DNA from: Pseudomonas sp.
GTDB taxonomy: Bacteria; Pseudomonadota; Gammaproteobacteria; Pseudomonadales; Pseudomonadaceae
Direction: 5' to 3'
Assembly (NCBI RefSeq): GCF_002796985.1
Contig: NZ_PEKX01000012.1
Span: 124,001-188,000 of the forward strand
DNA length: 64,000 bases
Shown one piece after another: positions 7,573 to 15,777 of this stretch (positions within the stretch are counted from its first letter, which is position 1; each line of letters opens with the position of its first letter). The translations under genes and the position numbers were made by a program. Below the pieces are notes generated by a model. That model searched no databases. It had not been told where the DNA came from and saw nothing but the letters and a program-made list of their open reading frames with translations.

Positions 7573-9231
7573 ATGTACGTATATGACGAATACGATCAAA
7601 GGATCGTAGAGGATCGCGTCAAGCAGTTCCGCGATCAGACCCGCCGCTACCTGGCAGGTGAACTGACCGGCGAGGAATTCCGCCCGCTGCGTCTGCAGAA
7701 TGGCCTGTACATCCAGCGCTATGCGCCGATGCTGCGTATCGCCGTGCCCTATGGCCTGCTGGCATCCCGGCAGGTTCGCAAGCTGGCGCAGATCGCCCGT
7801 GACTACGACAAGGGCTACGCGCACATCAGCACCCGCCAGAACGTCCAGTACAACTGGCCGGAACTGGAAGACGTGCCGGAAATCCTCGCCGAACTGGCGA
7901 CCGTGCAGATGCACTCGATCCAGACCAGCGGCAACTGCATCCGCAACACCACCACCGACCAGTTCGCTGGTGTTGCCCGTGACGAGCTCGTGGACCCGCG
8001 TCCCTGGTGCGAGATCATCCGCCAGTGGTCGACCTTCCACCCCGAATTCGCCCACCTGCCGCGCAAGTTCAAGATCGCCGTCAACGGCGCCGTGAGCGAC
8101 CGCGCAGCCATCGAGGTGCACGATATCGGCCTGGAAGCGGTGCAGAACGAAGCCGGTGAGCTGGGCTTCCGCGTTTCCGTCGGCGGCGGCCTCGGCCGTA
8201 CCCCGATCGTCGGCAGCTTCATCAACGAATTCCTGCCGTGGAAGCACCTGCTGTCCTACCTGGACGCCATCCTGCGCGTGTACAACCGCTATGGCCGTCG
8301 GGACAACAAGTACAAGGCGCGCATCAAGATTCTGGTCAAGGCACTGACGCCGGAAGTCTTCGCCCAACGGGTCGACGCCGAATGGGCGAACCTGAAGGAC
8401 GGCCCGAGCACCCTGACCGACGCCGAACTGCAGCGCGTGGCCGCCCACTTCGTCGACCCGGCCTACAAGGCCCTGGAAGACCAGGACGCCGCCCTCGCCC
8501 AGCTGGACACCGAGAACCCCGGCTTCGCCCGCTGGCGCACCCGCAACACCTTTGCCCACAAGAAGCCTGGCTACGTCGCCGTGACCCTGTCGCTCAAGCC
8601 CACCGGCGTGGCGCCGGGCGACGTCACCGACAAGCAGCTGGACGTGATCGCCAACCTCGCCGACCGCTACAGCTTCGGTGAAGTGCGCAACAGCCATAAC
8701 CAGAACATCATCCTCGCCGACGTCGAGCAATCGCAGCTGTTCACCCTCTGGGGCGAACTGCGCGAGAACGGTTTCGCCACCCCCAACGTGGGCCTGCTGA
8801 CCGACCTCATCTGCTGCCCGGGCGGTGACTTCTGCTCCCTGGCCAACGCCAAGTCGCTGCCGGTAGCCGAAGCCATTCAGCGTCGTTTCGACGATCTCGA
8901 CTACCTGTTCGACATCGGCGATCTCGACCTGAACATCTCCGGCTGCATGAACGCCTGCGGCCACCACCACGTCGGCCACATCGGCATTCTCGGCGTGGAC
9001 AAGAAGGGCGAAGAGTTCTACCAGGTCTCCCTCGGCGGCAGCTCCAGCCGTGAAGCGAGCCTCGCGCAGATCCTCGGCCCGTCGTTTGCCCAGGACCAGA
9101 TGGCCGACGTGATCGAGAAAATCATCAAGGTCTACGTGGAACAGCGCACCGAAGACGAACGCTTCCTCGATACCTACCGTCGCATCGGCATCGACCTCTT
9201 CAAGGAGCGCGTATATGCAGCGAATCATTAA
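7573..9231 (+). CDS. cysI: Ferredoxin-type sulfite/nitrite reductase CysI
   Basis: 552 residues. It reduces sulfite to sulfide with six electrons for cysteine synthesis, using siroheme coupled to a 4Fe-4S cluster. The cluster ligands are visible as the C-x5-C / C-x3-C signature: CCPGGDFC (Cys415 and Cys421) and CMNAC (Cys458 and Cys462). Ferredoxin-like half domains are seen at GLYIQRYAPMLRIAVPYGLL near the N-terminus and again at NTFAHKKPGYVAVTLSLKPT, and the siroheme-binding Arg/Lys-rich segment HISTRQNVQYNW is near residue 90. It is the single-subunit plant-like type of pseudomonads, not the CysI of the enteric flavoprotein pair. The stop overlaps the next gene's start by 17 bases, so the two form an operon. 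Confidence 0.95.
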   Translation: MYVYDEYDQRIVEDRVKQFRDQTRRYLAGELTGEEFRPLRLQNGLYIQRYAPMLRIAVPYGLLASRQVRKLAQIARDYDKGYAHISTRQNVQYNWPELEDVPEILAELATVQMHSIQTSGNCIRNTTTDQFAGVARDELVDPRPWCEIIRQWSTFHPEFAHLPRKFKIAVNGAVSDRAAIEVHDIGLEAVQNEAGELGFRVSVGGGLGRTPIVGSFINEFLPWKHLLSYLDAILRVYNRYGRRDNKYKARIKILVKALTPEVFAQRVDAEWANLKDGPSTLTDAELQRVAAHFVDPAYKALEDQDAALAQLDTENPGFARWRTRNTFAHKKPGYVAVTLSLKPTGVAPGDVTDKQLDVIANLADRYSFGEVRNSHNQNIILADVEQSQLFTLWGELRENGFATPNVGLLTDLICCPGGDFCSLANAKSLPVAEAIQRRFDDLDYLFDIGDLDLNISGCMNACGHHHVGHIGILGVDKKGEEFYQVSLGGSSSREASLAQILGPSFAQDQMADVIEKIIKVYVEQRTEDERFLDTYRRIGIDLFKERVYAANH

Positions 9232-9718
9232 GCACCGCGAGGTCGTCGACGACCGCTGGCACCTGCTGCCCAAGGACGCGACCCTGGAAACCGTGCCCAA
9301 CTGCGACGACGTGATCATCCCGCTGAACCTGTGGCTGGAACACGGCCCGGCCCTGCGCGGCCGTGACGGCGGCCTGGGCGTGTGGCTGGACGCGGACGAA
9401 GAGCCCGAAGCCATCGCGCAAGACCTGGACAAGTTCAAGGTCATCGCCGTGAACTTCCCCGCCTTCACCGACGGCCGTGGCTTCAGCACCGCGCGCCTGT
9501 TGCGCGAGCGCTTCGGCTACAAGGGCGAAGTGCGCGCCATCGGCGACGTGCTGCGCGACCAGCTGTTCTTCATGCAGAGCTGCGGCTTCGACGCCTACGC
9601 CATCCGCGCCGACCGCGACCCGCAAGCCGCGCTGGCCGGCCTGGACGACTTCTCCGAGGTCTACCAGACCTCGGTGACCCAGCCGCAACCGCTGTTCCGT
9701 CGCCGTCAGCTCGCCTGA
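9215..9718 (+). CDS. DUF934 protein, partner of the CysI-type reductase
   Basis: 167 residues, starting inside the last codons of cysI. The core VIAVNFPAFTDGRGFSTARLLRERFGYKGEVRAIGDVLRDQLFFMQSCGFDAY is the diagnostic DUF934 segment. In many proteobacteria this gene sits directly after the reductase and is thought to assist assimilatory sulfite reduction, perhaps in electron delivery; the mechanism is not known to me. The 17-base overlap supports translational coupling. A strong terminator follows 13 bases after the stop. Confidence 0.88.
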   Translation: MQRIIKHREVVDDRWHLLPKDATLETVPNCDDVIIPLNLWLEHGPALRGRDGGLGVWLDADEEPEAIAQDLDKFKVIAVNFPAFTDGRGFSTARLLRERFGYKGEVRAIGDVLRDQLFFMQSCGFDAYAIRADRDPQAALAGLDDFSEVYQTSVTQPQPLFRRRQLA

Positions 9719-9730
9719 TTCAGCGACAGT

Positions 9731-9757
9731 AAAAAGCCCCGCACTGCGGGGCTTTTT
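9731..9757 (+). terminator. Rho-independent terminator of the cysI operon
   Basis: AAAAAGCCCCGC / GCGGGGCTTTTT with an ACT loop; the flanking A and T runs make it bidirectional. Confidence 0.9.
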
Positions 9758-9780
9758 CATTTCTGCACGGCGCGTTTCTC

Positions 9781-9856
9781 GTAGGGCGCATAACGGACCA
9801 GCGTTATCCGCCGCCGGGGCAACGGCGGATAACCTGTTCCAGGTTATTCGCCCTAC
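9781..9856. repeat. Nested palindromic intergenic repeat
   Basis: Outer arms GTAGGGCGCATAAC (9781-9794) and GTTATTCGCCCTAC (9843-9856) differ at one base. Inside is a perfect second pair GTTATCCGCCG (9803-9813) / CGGCGGATAAC (9823-9833). The layout is that of a dispersed extragenic palindrome and differs in sequence from the GTAGGAGCGAGC-type REPs next to it. Confidence 0.7.
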
Positions 9857-9883
9857 GCTGGTGCGCGGCTTCTGGGGCTTTTC

Positions 9884-9962
9884 GTAGGAGCGAGCTTGCT
9901 CGCGAATCCGCTGGATGCCAGCGCGACGGGAAACCTCTGTTCGCGAGCAAGCTCGCTCCTAC
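9884..9962. repeat. REP doublet (REPIN-like)
   Basis: Two inverted copies of the 23-base REP GTAGGAGCGAGCTTGCTCGC+GAA at 9884-9906 and 9940-9962, separated by 33 unrelated bases. The same REP recurs at 17710, 56930 and 58812. Pseudomonad REPs of this type are mobilised in pairs by RAYT transposases encoded elsewhere (family knowledge). Confidence 0.9.
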
Positions 9963-9986
9963 AGGATTCACTGCGCCCCCCCGAAA

Positions 9987-10565
9987 TCAGGCCCGCACGC
10001 TCTCCCAGGCAATCTGCGCCAGCTGCTCGCGGCATTCGATCAGGTCCATTCGCGTACGCCCGGCCAGCCAGTTGCGCGCGTAGTCGTGGGTCGGGCCGAT
10101 CACCACGGAGTTGAACAGCTCCGCCGACAGCGCCTTGAAAGCTCCAGTCTTGCGATGCTCGGCCAGCAGTTCGGCAATGCGCCGGCCCTGCTGGCGGTTG
10201 GCCTCGCGCAGCTCCTCGCCCATCTCCCCCGCTTCCACGCGCCCACGACTGTGCAGGATGAAGCGCGCCCACTGTGGGTTGGCCGAGACCCAGTCGATGT
10301 AGGAGGTGACGAACAGCTTCACCACCGCTTCGGCGCTCTTCGCCTCCTCCAGCCCCGCATCGAGTAACGCCGCGTACTGACCGATGCCGGTCAGGTACAG
10401 CGCGCCGATGATGCGTTCCTTGTTGCCGTAATGGTGATAGAGGCTGCCGATACTGGCGCCGGAACGGTCGCGGATCATCTCGATGGTGGTGGCATCCACG
10501 CCGGATTCACTGAAGCAGGCCAGCGCGGCCTGGAGGATGTCGTCTTTGCGGGAAGGTCGGGCCAT
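9987..10565 (-). CDS. TetR family transcriptional repressor
   Basis: 192 residues. The N-terminal helix-turn-helix is textbook: RKDDILQAALACFSESGVDATTIEMIRDRSGASIGSLYHHYGNKERI (residues 6-52), with the usual G..SLY.HF-like recognition helix. The C-terminal ligand-binding half is helical and gives no ligand clue. It is transcribed divergently from a thioesterase/hydrolase pair; the 168-base gap holds a perfect long palindrome, most likely its operator, so it probably represses both itself and the pair until a small (perhaps acyl or ester) ligand binds. Confidence 0.92.
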   Translation of the reverse strand: MARPSRKDDILQAALACFSESGVDATTIEMIRDRSGASIGSLYHHYGNKERIIGALYLTGIGQYAALLDAGLEEAKSAEAVVKLFVTSYIDWVSANPQWARFILHSRGRVEAGEMGEELREANRQQGRRIAELLAEHRKTGAFKALSAELFNSVVIGPTHDYARNWLAGRTRMDLIECREQLAQIAWESVRA

Positions 10566-10590
10566 GGGCTTCCTATCGGGAATTCGTTCC

Positions 10591-10629
10591 AGAAAGTAAT
10601 TCTAGAATAATCTTCTAGAATTACTTTCT
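10591..10629. promoter_or_regulatory. Palindromic operator between tetR-type gene and the thioesterase operon
   Basis: Perfect inverted repeat: AGAAAGTAATTCTAGAA (10591-10607), spacer TAATC, TTCTAGAATTACTTTCT (10613-10629). Each arm itself contains the smaller palindrome TTCTAGAA, so two repressor dimers could bind side by side. It starts 25 bases from the regulator's start codon and ends just before a TATACT -10-like box at 10638-10643 for the rightward operon. Confidence 0.85.
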
Positions 10630-10733
10630 AATCTTCGTATACTGCCTGGGCGCGCTGTTCTCTTCAATGACAGCTCTTCAATCACAGATCTTCAATCCCA
10701 GCTTGCCCCACCCCATCAGCCTGCGGAGCCACC

Positions 10734-11171
10734 ATGAGCCAGATGCTGCAGATGTTCCAACAGGCCGGCCCGGCGCAGTTCAGCGCCATGATCGGCCAGG
10801 TCGCCCCCTATTTCTCCACCATCGCCCCGCAGTTCGTCGAGCTGCGCCCGGGCTATGCGGAAGTCACCTTCCCCAAACGCCGCGAAGTGCTGAACCACAT
10901 TGGCACTGTGCACGCCATCGCCCTGTGCAACGCTGCCGAACTGGTGGCCGGGACCCTGACCGATGTGTCGATCCCCAAGGGCCGCCGCTGGATTCCCCGT
11001 GGCATGACTGTGGAATACCTGGCCAAGGCCGAGGGCGACGTCCGCGCCGTAGCCGATGGCTGCGCGATCGACTGGAACCAGGAAGGCGACATTACCGTGC
11101 CGGTGCTCGCCTATGTCGGCGACAAGAAAGTCTTCCGCGCCGACATCACCATGTACGTCAGCCAGGCCTGA
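10734..11171 (+). CDS. Hotdog-fold thioesterase (DUF4442-like)
   Basis: 145 residues. The hotdog elements are seen as ELRPGYAEVTFPKRREVLNHIGTVHAIALCNAAELVAG, with the 'N-H-x-G-T-V-H-A-x-A' helix that carries the active-site region in this family, followed by GMTVEYLAKAEGDVRAVADG and a final strand pair (KVFRADITMYVSQA). Predicted acyl-CoA or acyl-ACP thioester hydrolase with unknown substrate. It is first gene of a two-gene operon, 11 bases before the alpha/beta hydrolase, controlled by the facing TetR regulator. Confidence 0.8.
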   Translation: MSQMLQMFQQAGPAQFSAMIGQVAPYFSTIAPQFVELRPGYAEVTFPKRREVLNHIGTVHAIALCNAAELVAGTLTDVSIPKGRRWIPRGMTVEYLAKAEGDVRAVADGCAIDWNQEGDITVPVLAYVGDKKVFRADITMYVSQA

Positions 11172-11182
11172 GGGAACCCGCC

Positions 11183-12037
11183 ATGATTACCCCGCTCCCC
11201 CGCCCGCTGGACAACGGCAACGGCCACAACCTCTCCAGCCACTGGTACTACCCATCCGGCGAAGCTCGCGGAGCGGTGCTGATCGTCCCCGCCATGGGCG
11301 TCGAGCAGCGCTTCTACACTGCCTTCGCCAACTGGCTGGCCGAGCGCGGCTACCTCGCCGTGACTTTCGACTACGTCGGCATGGGCAAGTCCCGAGCCGG
11401 CCACCTGCGCGACCTGGACGTCAACGTCGTTGCCTGGGGCAATCATGATTGCAGCGCCATGCTCGACGCGGTGGTCGAGGCCGCCGGCGAGCTGCCGGTG
11501 TACTGGATCGGCCACAGCCTCGGCGGGCAGATACTGCCCTTCGTCCGTGGAAACGAGCGCATCCAGCGCGCCTTCACCATCGCCACCGGCAGCGGCTACT
11601 GGCGCGAGAACACCAAGGGATTGCGGCACAAGGCCTGGCTGCTCTGGTACTGCCTGGCCCCGACCATCACGCCGCTGCTGGGCTACTTCCCAGGCAAGCG
11701 CCTGGGCGTGGTCGGCGACCTGCCGCGCGGGGTGATCGAACAATGGCGGCGCTGGTGCCTGGACCCGGAGTACGCCGTCGGCGCGGAAGGCGGCGCGGTG
11801 CGCGAGGCGTATTCCTCGGTGCGCACACCGATCACCTCCATCTCCTTCACCGACGACGAGATGATGTCCGGGCGCAACACCGAGTCGCTGCACGGCTTCT
11901 ACCGTGGCTCGCCAAAGACCGTGAAGAGAATCGCCCCGGAAGACATCGGCGTGAAGCGCATCGGCCACTTCGGCTTCTTCCGCAGCCAGTTCGCCGATTC
12001 GCTGTGGGCGGGTTACCTGCTGCCGGACCTGGGCTGA
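11183..12037 (+). CDS. Alpha/beta hydrolase
   Basis: 284 residues. The fold is seen from GAVLIVPAMGVEQRFYTAFANWLAERGYLAVTFDYVGMGKS; the nucleophile elbow is GHSLGG (Ser about residue 113), and an acidic residue and histidine follow late (SFTDDEMM near 215-222, GHFGFFR near 262). The PAMGV oxyanion region and the C-terminal 'IGHFGFF' end resemble serine aminopeptidase S33/YbhB-like esterases of pseudomonads. It follows the thioesterase by 11 bases and is probably regulated by the same TetR repressor. Substrate unknown; an ester or thioester is likely. Confidence 0.85.
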   Translation: MITPLPRPLDNGNGHNLSSHWYYPSGEARGAVLIVPAMGVEQRFYTAFANWLAERGYLAVTFDYVGMGKSRAGHLRDLDVNVVAWGNHDCSAMLDAVVEAAGELPVYWIGHSLGGQILPFVRGNERIQRAFTIATGSGYWRENTKGLRHKAWLLWYCLAPTITPLLGYFPGKRLGVVGDLPRGVIEQWRRWCLDPEYAVGAEGGAVREAYSSVRTPITSISFTDDEMMSGRNTESLHGFYRGSPKTVKRIAPEDIGVKRIGHFGFFRSQFADSLWAGYLLPDLG

Positions 12038-12070
12038 CACCCAGGCCCGGCGCGGGCATCGATCAGAGGA

Positions 12071-13063
12071 TCAGTCCAGCGTCACCAGCACTCGGCCGAC
12101 CAGCTTGCCAGCGAGGATCTGGTGGATGGCGGCCGGCAGGTCGTCGAGCTTGACCTCGCGCACCGCCGCTTCGAGGTTGTCGAGCTTCCACTGCAGGGAC
12201 AGCTTGTCCCACATGGAAGCCTTGACCACCAGCGGCAGCTCCACCGAGTCCACGCCCAGCAGGTTCACGCCGCGCAGGATGAAGGGCAGCACGGTGGCCT
12301 TGAAGGCGGCGCCGGCAGTCAGGCCGCAGCAGGCGACGCTGCCGCCGTATTGCAGCGACTTGACTACGTTGAACAGGATGTCGCCGCCCACGGTGTCCAC
12401 CGCGCCAGCCCATTGCTCGCGCAGCAGCGGCTTGTCGACGCCGTCGGAGACGGTGGCGCGGTCGAGGATCTGCCGCGCACCAAGACGGTTCAGCAGCTCG
12501 GCCTGCTCCAGCTTGCCGGTGGCGGCAGCCACGGTGTAGCCCAGTTGCGCCAGCAGCATCACCGCGATGCTGCCCACGCCGCCGGTGGCGCCGGTGACCA
12601 GGATCGGGCCGGCGGACGGCGTGACGCCGGCGCGTTCCAGCTTGTCGACGCACAGCGCAGCGGTCAGGCCGGCGGTGCCGAGGATCATGGCTTCACGCAG
12701 CGACAGGCCCTGCGGGCGCTTGATCAGCCAGGCCGCAGGGACGCGGATGTACTGGCCGAAACCACCCGGCGTGTTCATGCCCAGGTCGTAGCCGGTGACG
12801 ATGACTTCATCGCCGGCGGCGAATTCGCCCACCGAGGACGCTTCCACCACGCCGGCGGCATCGATGCCGGGAGTGTGCGGGTATTTGCGGGTGACGCCAC
12901 GGTTGCCGCTGGCGGACAGCGCATCCTTGTAGTTCAGCGAGGAATACTTCACCCGCACCAGCACTTCACCCGCCGGCAGATCAGCAACCTGCCGCTCGGC
13001 CACCTGCAGGTCATACACACCGTGTGCGCTCTCCGTGACCCACAACGCCTTGAATGCACTCAT
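12071..13063 (-). CDS. acuI: MDR-family NADPH-dependent reductase, AcuI/YhdH type (acrylyl-CoA reductase)
   Basis: 330 residues, the exact length class of YhdH/AcuI. Visible are the GroES-like N-terminal half with YSSLNYKDALSASGNRGVTRKYPHTPGIDAAG, the Rossmann motif LVTGATGGVGSIAVMLLAQLGY (from about residue 153), and the absence of structural and catalytic zinc cysteines. AcuI homologues reduce acrylyl-CoA to propionyl-CoA, protecting cells from a reactive intermediate of 3-hydroxypropionate or DMSP metabolism. The gene is convergent with the alpha/beta hydrolase and shares orientation with sohB upstream. Confidence 0.85.
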   Translation of the reverse strand: MSAFKALWVTESAHGVYDLQVAERQVADLPAGEVLVRVKYSSLNYKDALSASGNRGVTRKYPHTPGIDAAGVVEASSVGEFAAGDEVIVTGYDLGMNTPGGFGQYIRVPAAWLIKRPQGLSLREAMILGTAGLTAALCVDKLERAGVTPSAGPILVTGATGGVGSIAVMLLAQLGYTVAAATGKLEQAELLNRLGARQILDRATVSDGVDKPLLREQWAGAVDTVGGDILFNVVKSLQYGGSVACCGLTAGAAFKATVLPFILRGVNLLGVDSVELPLVVKASMWDKLSLQWKLDNLEAAVREVKLDDLPAAIHQILAGKLVGRVLVTLD

Positions 13064-13137
13064 CTCGACCCTCCTCTTTCGAATTCGCTAAAACGGGCGC
13101 GATCCCGGCGCCCGACACCCAATCTTTGCCAGAAGCG

Positions 13138-14166
13138 TCATTGCCAGAAGCGGCTGCGACCCAGGCGGTCCCACCAGGTCACCAGCACGCGATCGATCAC
13201 GCCGCTGACACCGACGCCGAAGCGCTCCTGGATGGACTTCTTCTGCACGTAGCTGAGCTGGTAGACATCGGCCTCGCGGGCGCGTTCGGCCAGGTACTCG
13301 TCACTGGTCTTGAGCTCGTCGACCAGCTTCTTGCCCAGCGCCGCCTGGCCCAGCCAGACCTCGCCGGTGGCGATCTCGTCGATGGCCAGTTGCGGGCGAT
13401 AGTGGACGACGAAGCGCTTGAACAGTTCGTGGGTAGTTTCCAGGTCTTCCTGGAACTTCTCGCGGCCCTTGTCGGTGTTCTCACCGAACACGGTCAGGGT
13501 GCGCTTGTACTCGCCGGCGGTGAGCACCTCGAAATCGATGTCGTGCTTCTTCAGCAGGCGATTGACGTTGGGCAACTGCGCCACCACGCCGATGGAGCCG
13601 AGGATGGCGAAAGGCGCGGAAAGGATGCGCTCACCGATACAGGCCATCATGTAACCGCCGCTGGCGGCCACCTTGTCGACACAGACGGTCAGCGGCACGC
13701 CGGCCTGGCGGATGCGCGCCAGTTGGGAGGCCGCCAGGCCGTAGCCGTGGACCATGCCGCCGCCGCTCTCCAGGCGCAGCACCACTTCGTCGCGCGGCGT
13801 GGCGAGGGTCAGCAGTGCGGTCACTTCATGGCGTAGCTGTTCGGTGGCCGAGGCCTTGATATCGCCATCGAAGTCGAGCACATAGACGCGACTCTTCTCG
13901 CCGCCCTTCTTCTTTTTCGCGTCCTTCAGGCTTTTCGCCTCGGACTTGCGCAGGGCCTTGAGCTTGGCCTTTTCCAATACGCTATGTTGCAGGCGCTCGC
14001 GTAGCTCCTTATAGAAGTCGTTGAGCTTGTGCACCTCCAGGTGCCCGCTGCCGCCACGACGACCACGGCCGCGCAGTGCGGCGATCACCACCAGGACGAT
14101 GACGATGGCCACCACCACGGTGAAGGTCTTGGCCAGGAAACCCGCGTAATCCGCTAGAAACTCCAC
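13138..14166 (-). CDS. sohB: SohB, inner-membrane S49 peptidase
   Basis: 342 residues. One N-terminal membrane helix (residues 13-31) is followed by a basic coiled region (KAKLKALRKSEAKSLKDAKKKK), then the S49 (SppA-type) protease domain. The catalytic Ser-Lys pair is Ser169 in DKVAASGGYMMA and Lys221 in TAGEYKRTLT. SohB is a periplasm-facing signal-peptide-peptidase-like enzyme; its natural substrates are poorly known. It lies 74 bases upstream of the acuI-type gene and may be co-transcribed with it. Confidence 0.92.
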   Translation of the reverse strand: MEFLADYAGFLAKTFTVVVAIVIVLVVIAALRGRGRRGGSGHLEVHKLNDFYKELRERLQHSVLEKAKLKALRKSEAKSLKDAKKKKGGEKSRVYVLDFDGDIKASATEQLRHEVTALLTLATPRDEVVLRLESGGGMVHGYGLAASQLARIRQAGVPLTVCVDKVAASGGYMMACIGERILSAPFAILGSIGVVAQLPNVNRLLKKHDIDFEVLTAGEYKRTLTVFGENTDKGREKFQEDLETTHELFKRFVVHYRPQLAIDEIATGEVWLGQAALGKKLVDELKTSDEYLAERAREADVYQLSYVQKKSIQERFGVGVSGVIDRVLVTWWDRLGRSRFWQ

Positions 14167-14377
14167 TCACATCCCCTTTTACAATTCTGGTCGAGCCCGC
14201 CAGGCGAGCGCAGCGAATCCCGCAAGCATACCCACGCCGCCGGCCCGCCACCAGCGCTGGCAAACCGCTGCATCAGTCCAGCGAATGCCATTCAAACAAG
14301 CGTATGTTTTTTCGTTGACAGCCCCAGGTGATCCTCATAACCTCGCCGGAACTTTCAGCCCTGCCGGGATACTGCGC

Positions 14378-15088
14378 GTGGGAAGCATCTACCTGATTCG
14401 ACATGGCCAGGCTTCATTCGGCGCCGACGACTACGATGTGCTCTCGGCCACCGGCGTACGCCAGGCGGAAATCCTCGGCGAGCACCTGGCTGGCCTGGGC
14501 CTGCGCTTCGACCGCTGCGTCGCCGGCGACCTGCGCCGCCAGCGCCACACCGCCGAAGCGGTGATGGGCCGGCTGAACGAAGCCGGGATCGATACGCCCA
14601 CCCTGGAAATCGACTCCGCCTTCAACGAATTCGAAGCCGACGCCGTGATCCGCGCGCACCTGCCGGACCTGCTCGAGATCGAGCCGCAGGCGCTGCACAT
14701 CATGCGCAACGCCGCCGACCACCGCGCCGAATTCCAGCGCCTGTTCTCCACCGTGATCTCCCGCTGGGTTTCCGGCGACCACGACAAGGACGGCCTGGTC
14801 AGTTGGGCGGAATTCCTCGATACCGTGCACGGCGGCTTGAAGCGCTTGCTGGAGTCGGCCAGCGGCAAGGACAACATCGGCGTATTCACCTCCGGCGGCA
14901 CCATCACTGCGGTACTCCAGCAGGTGACCGGCATCCCGGCGCTGAACGCCTTCGAACTCAACTGGCAGATCGTCAACACCTCGCTCAACCGCCTGAAGTT
15001 CCGCGGCAGCGAAGTGGCCCTGGCTTCCTTCAACAGTCACGTGCATCTGGAACTGTTGAGGGCGCCGGAACTCATCACCTATCGTTGA
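14378..15088 (+). CDS. Histidine phosphatase (phosphoglycerate mutase-like) family protein
   Basis: 236 residues from the GTG at 14378, which has GGGA eight bases upstream and begins right at the family's first strand: VGSIYLIRHGQASFG, with the RHG phospho-His motif at residues 9-11. The open frame extends further 5' but that part is unlike the family. A second part, VFTSGGTITAVLQQ, and the SHVHLELL end (late His) complete the site. A long helical insertion lies between. It may dephosphorylate a small metabolite; the pseudomonad genomic neighbourhood with lipid-transfer and acyl-CoA dehydrogenase-linked proteins suggests lipid metabolism (inference). It is 58 bases before the SCP2 gene. Confidence 0.85.
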   Translation: MGSIYLIRHGQASFGADDYDVLSATGVRQAEILGEHLAGLGLRFDRCVAGDLRRQRHTAEAVMGRLNEAGIDTPTLEIDSAFNEFEADAVIRAHLPDLLEIEPQALHIMRNAADHRAEFQRLFSTVISRWVSGDHDKDGLVSWAEFLDTVHGGLKRLLESASGKDNIGVFTSGGTITAVLQQVTGIPALNAFELNWQIVNTSLNRLKFRGSEVALASFNSHVHLELLRAPELITYR

Positions 15089-15146
15089 GTACCGGCCCAT
15101 TGCGACGCGAGCGTCGCGCGAGAAAACCTAGAAAAGGAATAGAACC

Positions 15147-15458
15147 ATGAGTGTTGCTGACATCGTTTCCACCATGCAGAGCAAGTTCAACGCCAGCGCG
15201 GCCGCCGGCCTGGATCTGGTGTTCCAGTTCAACATCGAAGACGGCGACAACCACTACCTGGTCGTCAAGGACGGTACCTGCCAGGTCGTACAGGGCGACG
15301 CCGAGTCCCCCAACGTCACCCTGATCATGGACAGCGATACCCTCAAGGGCATCACCAGCGGCGAAACCGACGGCATGCAGGCCTTCATGGCTGGCAAGCT
15401 GCGCGCCGAAGGCGACATGATGCTGGCGATGAAGCTGGGCGAACTGTTCCCGGTCTGA
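15147..15458 (+). CDS. SCP2 sterol-binding domain protein
   Basis: 103 residues, a single SCP2 domain. The pattern is clear: LDLVFQFNIEDGDNHYLVVKDGTCQV then SPNVTLIMDSDTLKGITSGETDGMQAFMAGKLRAEGDMMLAMKLGELF, with the hallmark 'F..G.L...GD..LA..L..LF'. Stand-alone bacterial SCP2 proteins bind acyl chains or other lipids in a hydrophobic cavity. AAAAGGAAT precedes the ATG. It is followed by a strong terminator and probably belongs to the transcript of the histidine phosphatase. Confidence 0.92.
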   Translation: MSVADIVSTMQSKFNASAAAGLDLVFQFNIEDGDNHYLVVKDGTCQVVQGDAESPNVTLIMDSDTLKGITSGETDGMQAFMAGKLRAEGDMMLAMKLGELFPV

Positions 15459-15486
15459 TCCGAGGAAAACCTGCCCGCGCAGCACG

Positions 15487-15517
15487 AAAAACCGGAGTCC
15501 ATGGCTCCGGTTTTTTT
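15487..15517 (+). terminator. Rho-independent terminator after the SCP2 gene
   Basis: AAAAACCGGAG / CTCCGGTTTTT arms with a TCCATGG loop and seven T residues. Confidence 0.9.
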
Positions 15518-15777
15518 ATGCCCGCGCCCCGCTGCAAGGCCCGGATCAGGCAGCCTGATCGGGGTGCAACACGAACGCCAATAAGGGCTTTGTGCACTTG
15601 TGACAGGCCGGGCCGGACATTAGATTAGCCAATGATCACCCGGCGCCATCATTGCTTTGCCTGATCCTGCCGCAACCCATCGGGCAAGAGACGGCCGCCG
15701 GCCTGCGCGCACCTCGCCAGGAGCCTTGGGCTCTCGCGAGGACGATTCGTAAAAGCCCGTACAAGAAAGGGACCAGC
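15518..15777. other. Control region before the ACAD10-like operon
   Basis: Holds a near-perfect palindrome GATCAGGC-A-GCCTGATC at 15544-15560, then a possible sigma70 promoter: TTGTGA (15598-15603), 17-base spacer, TAGATT (15621-15626). The palindrome is placed as an operator would be. No gene is seen; a long 5' leader of about 145 bases precedes the ATG. Confidence 0.45.

Noticed and set aside
7447..9489. Long open frame antisense to cysI
   Set aside because: CysI is unambiguous with its cluster ligands; the antisense frame is a compositional effect.
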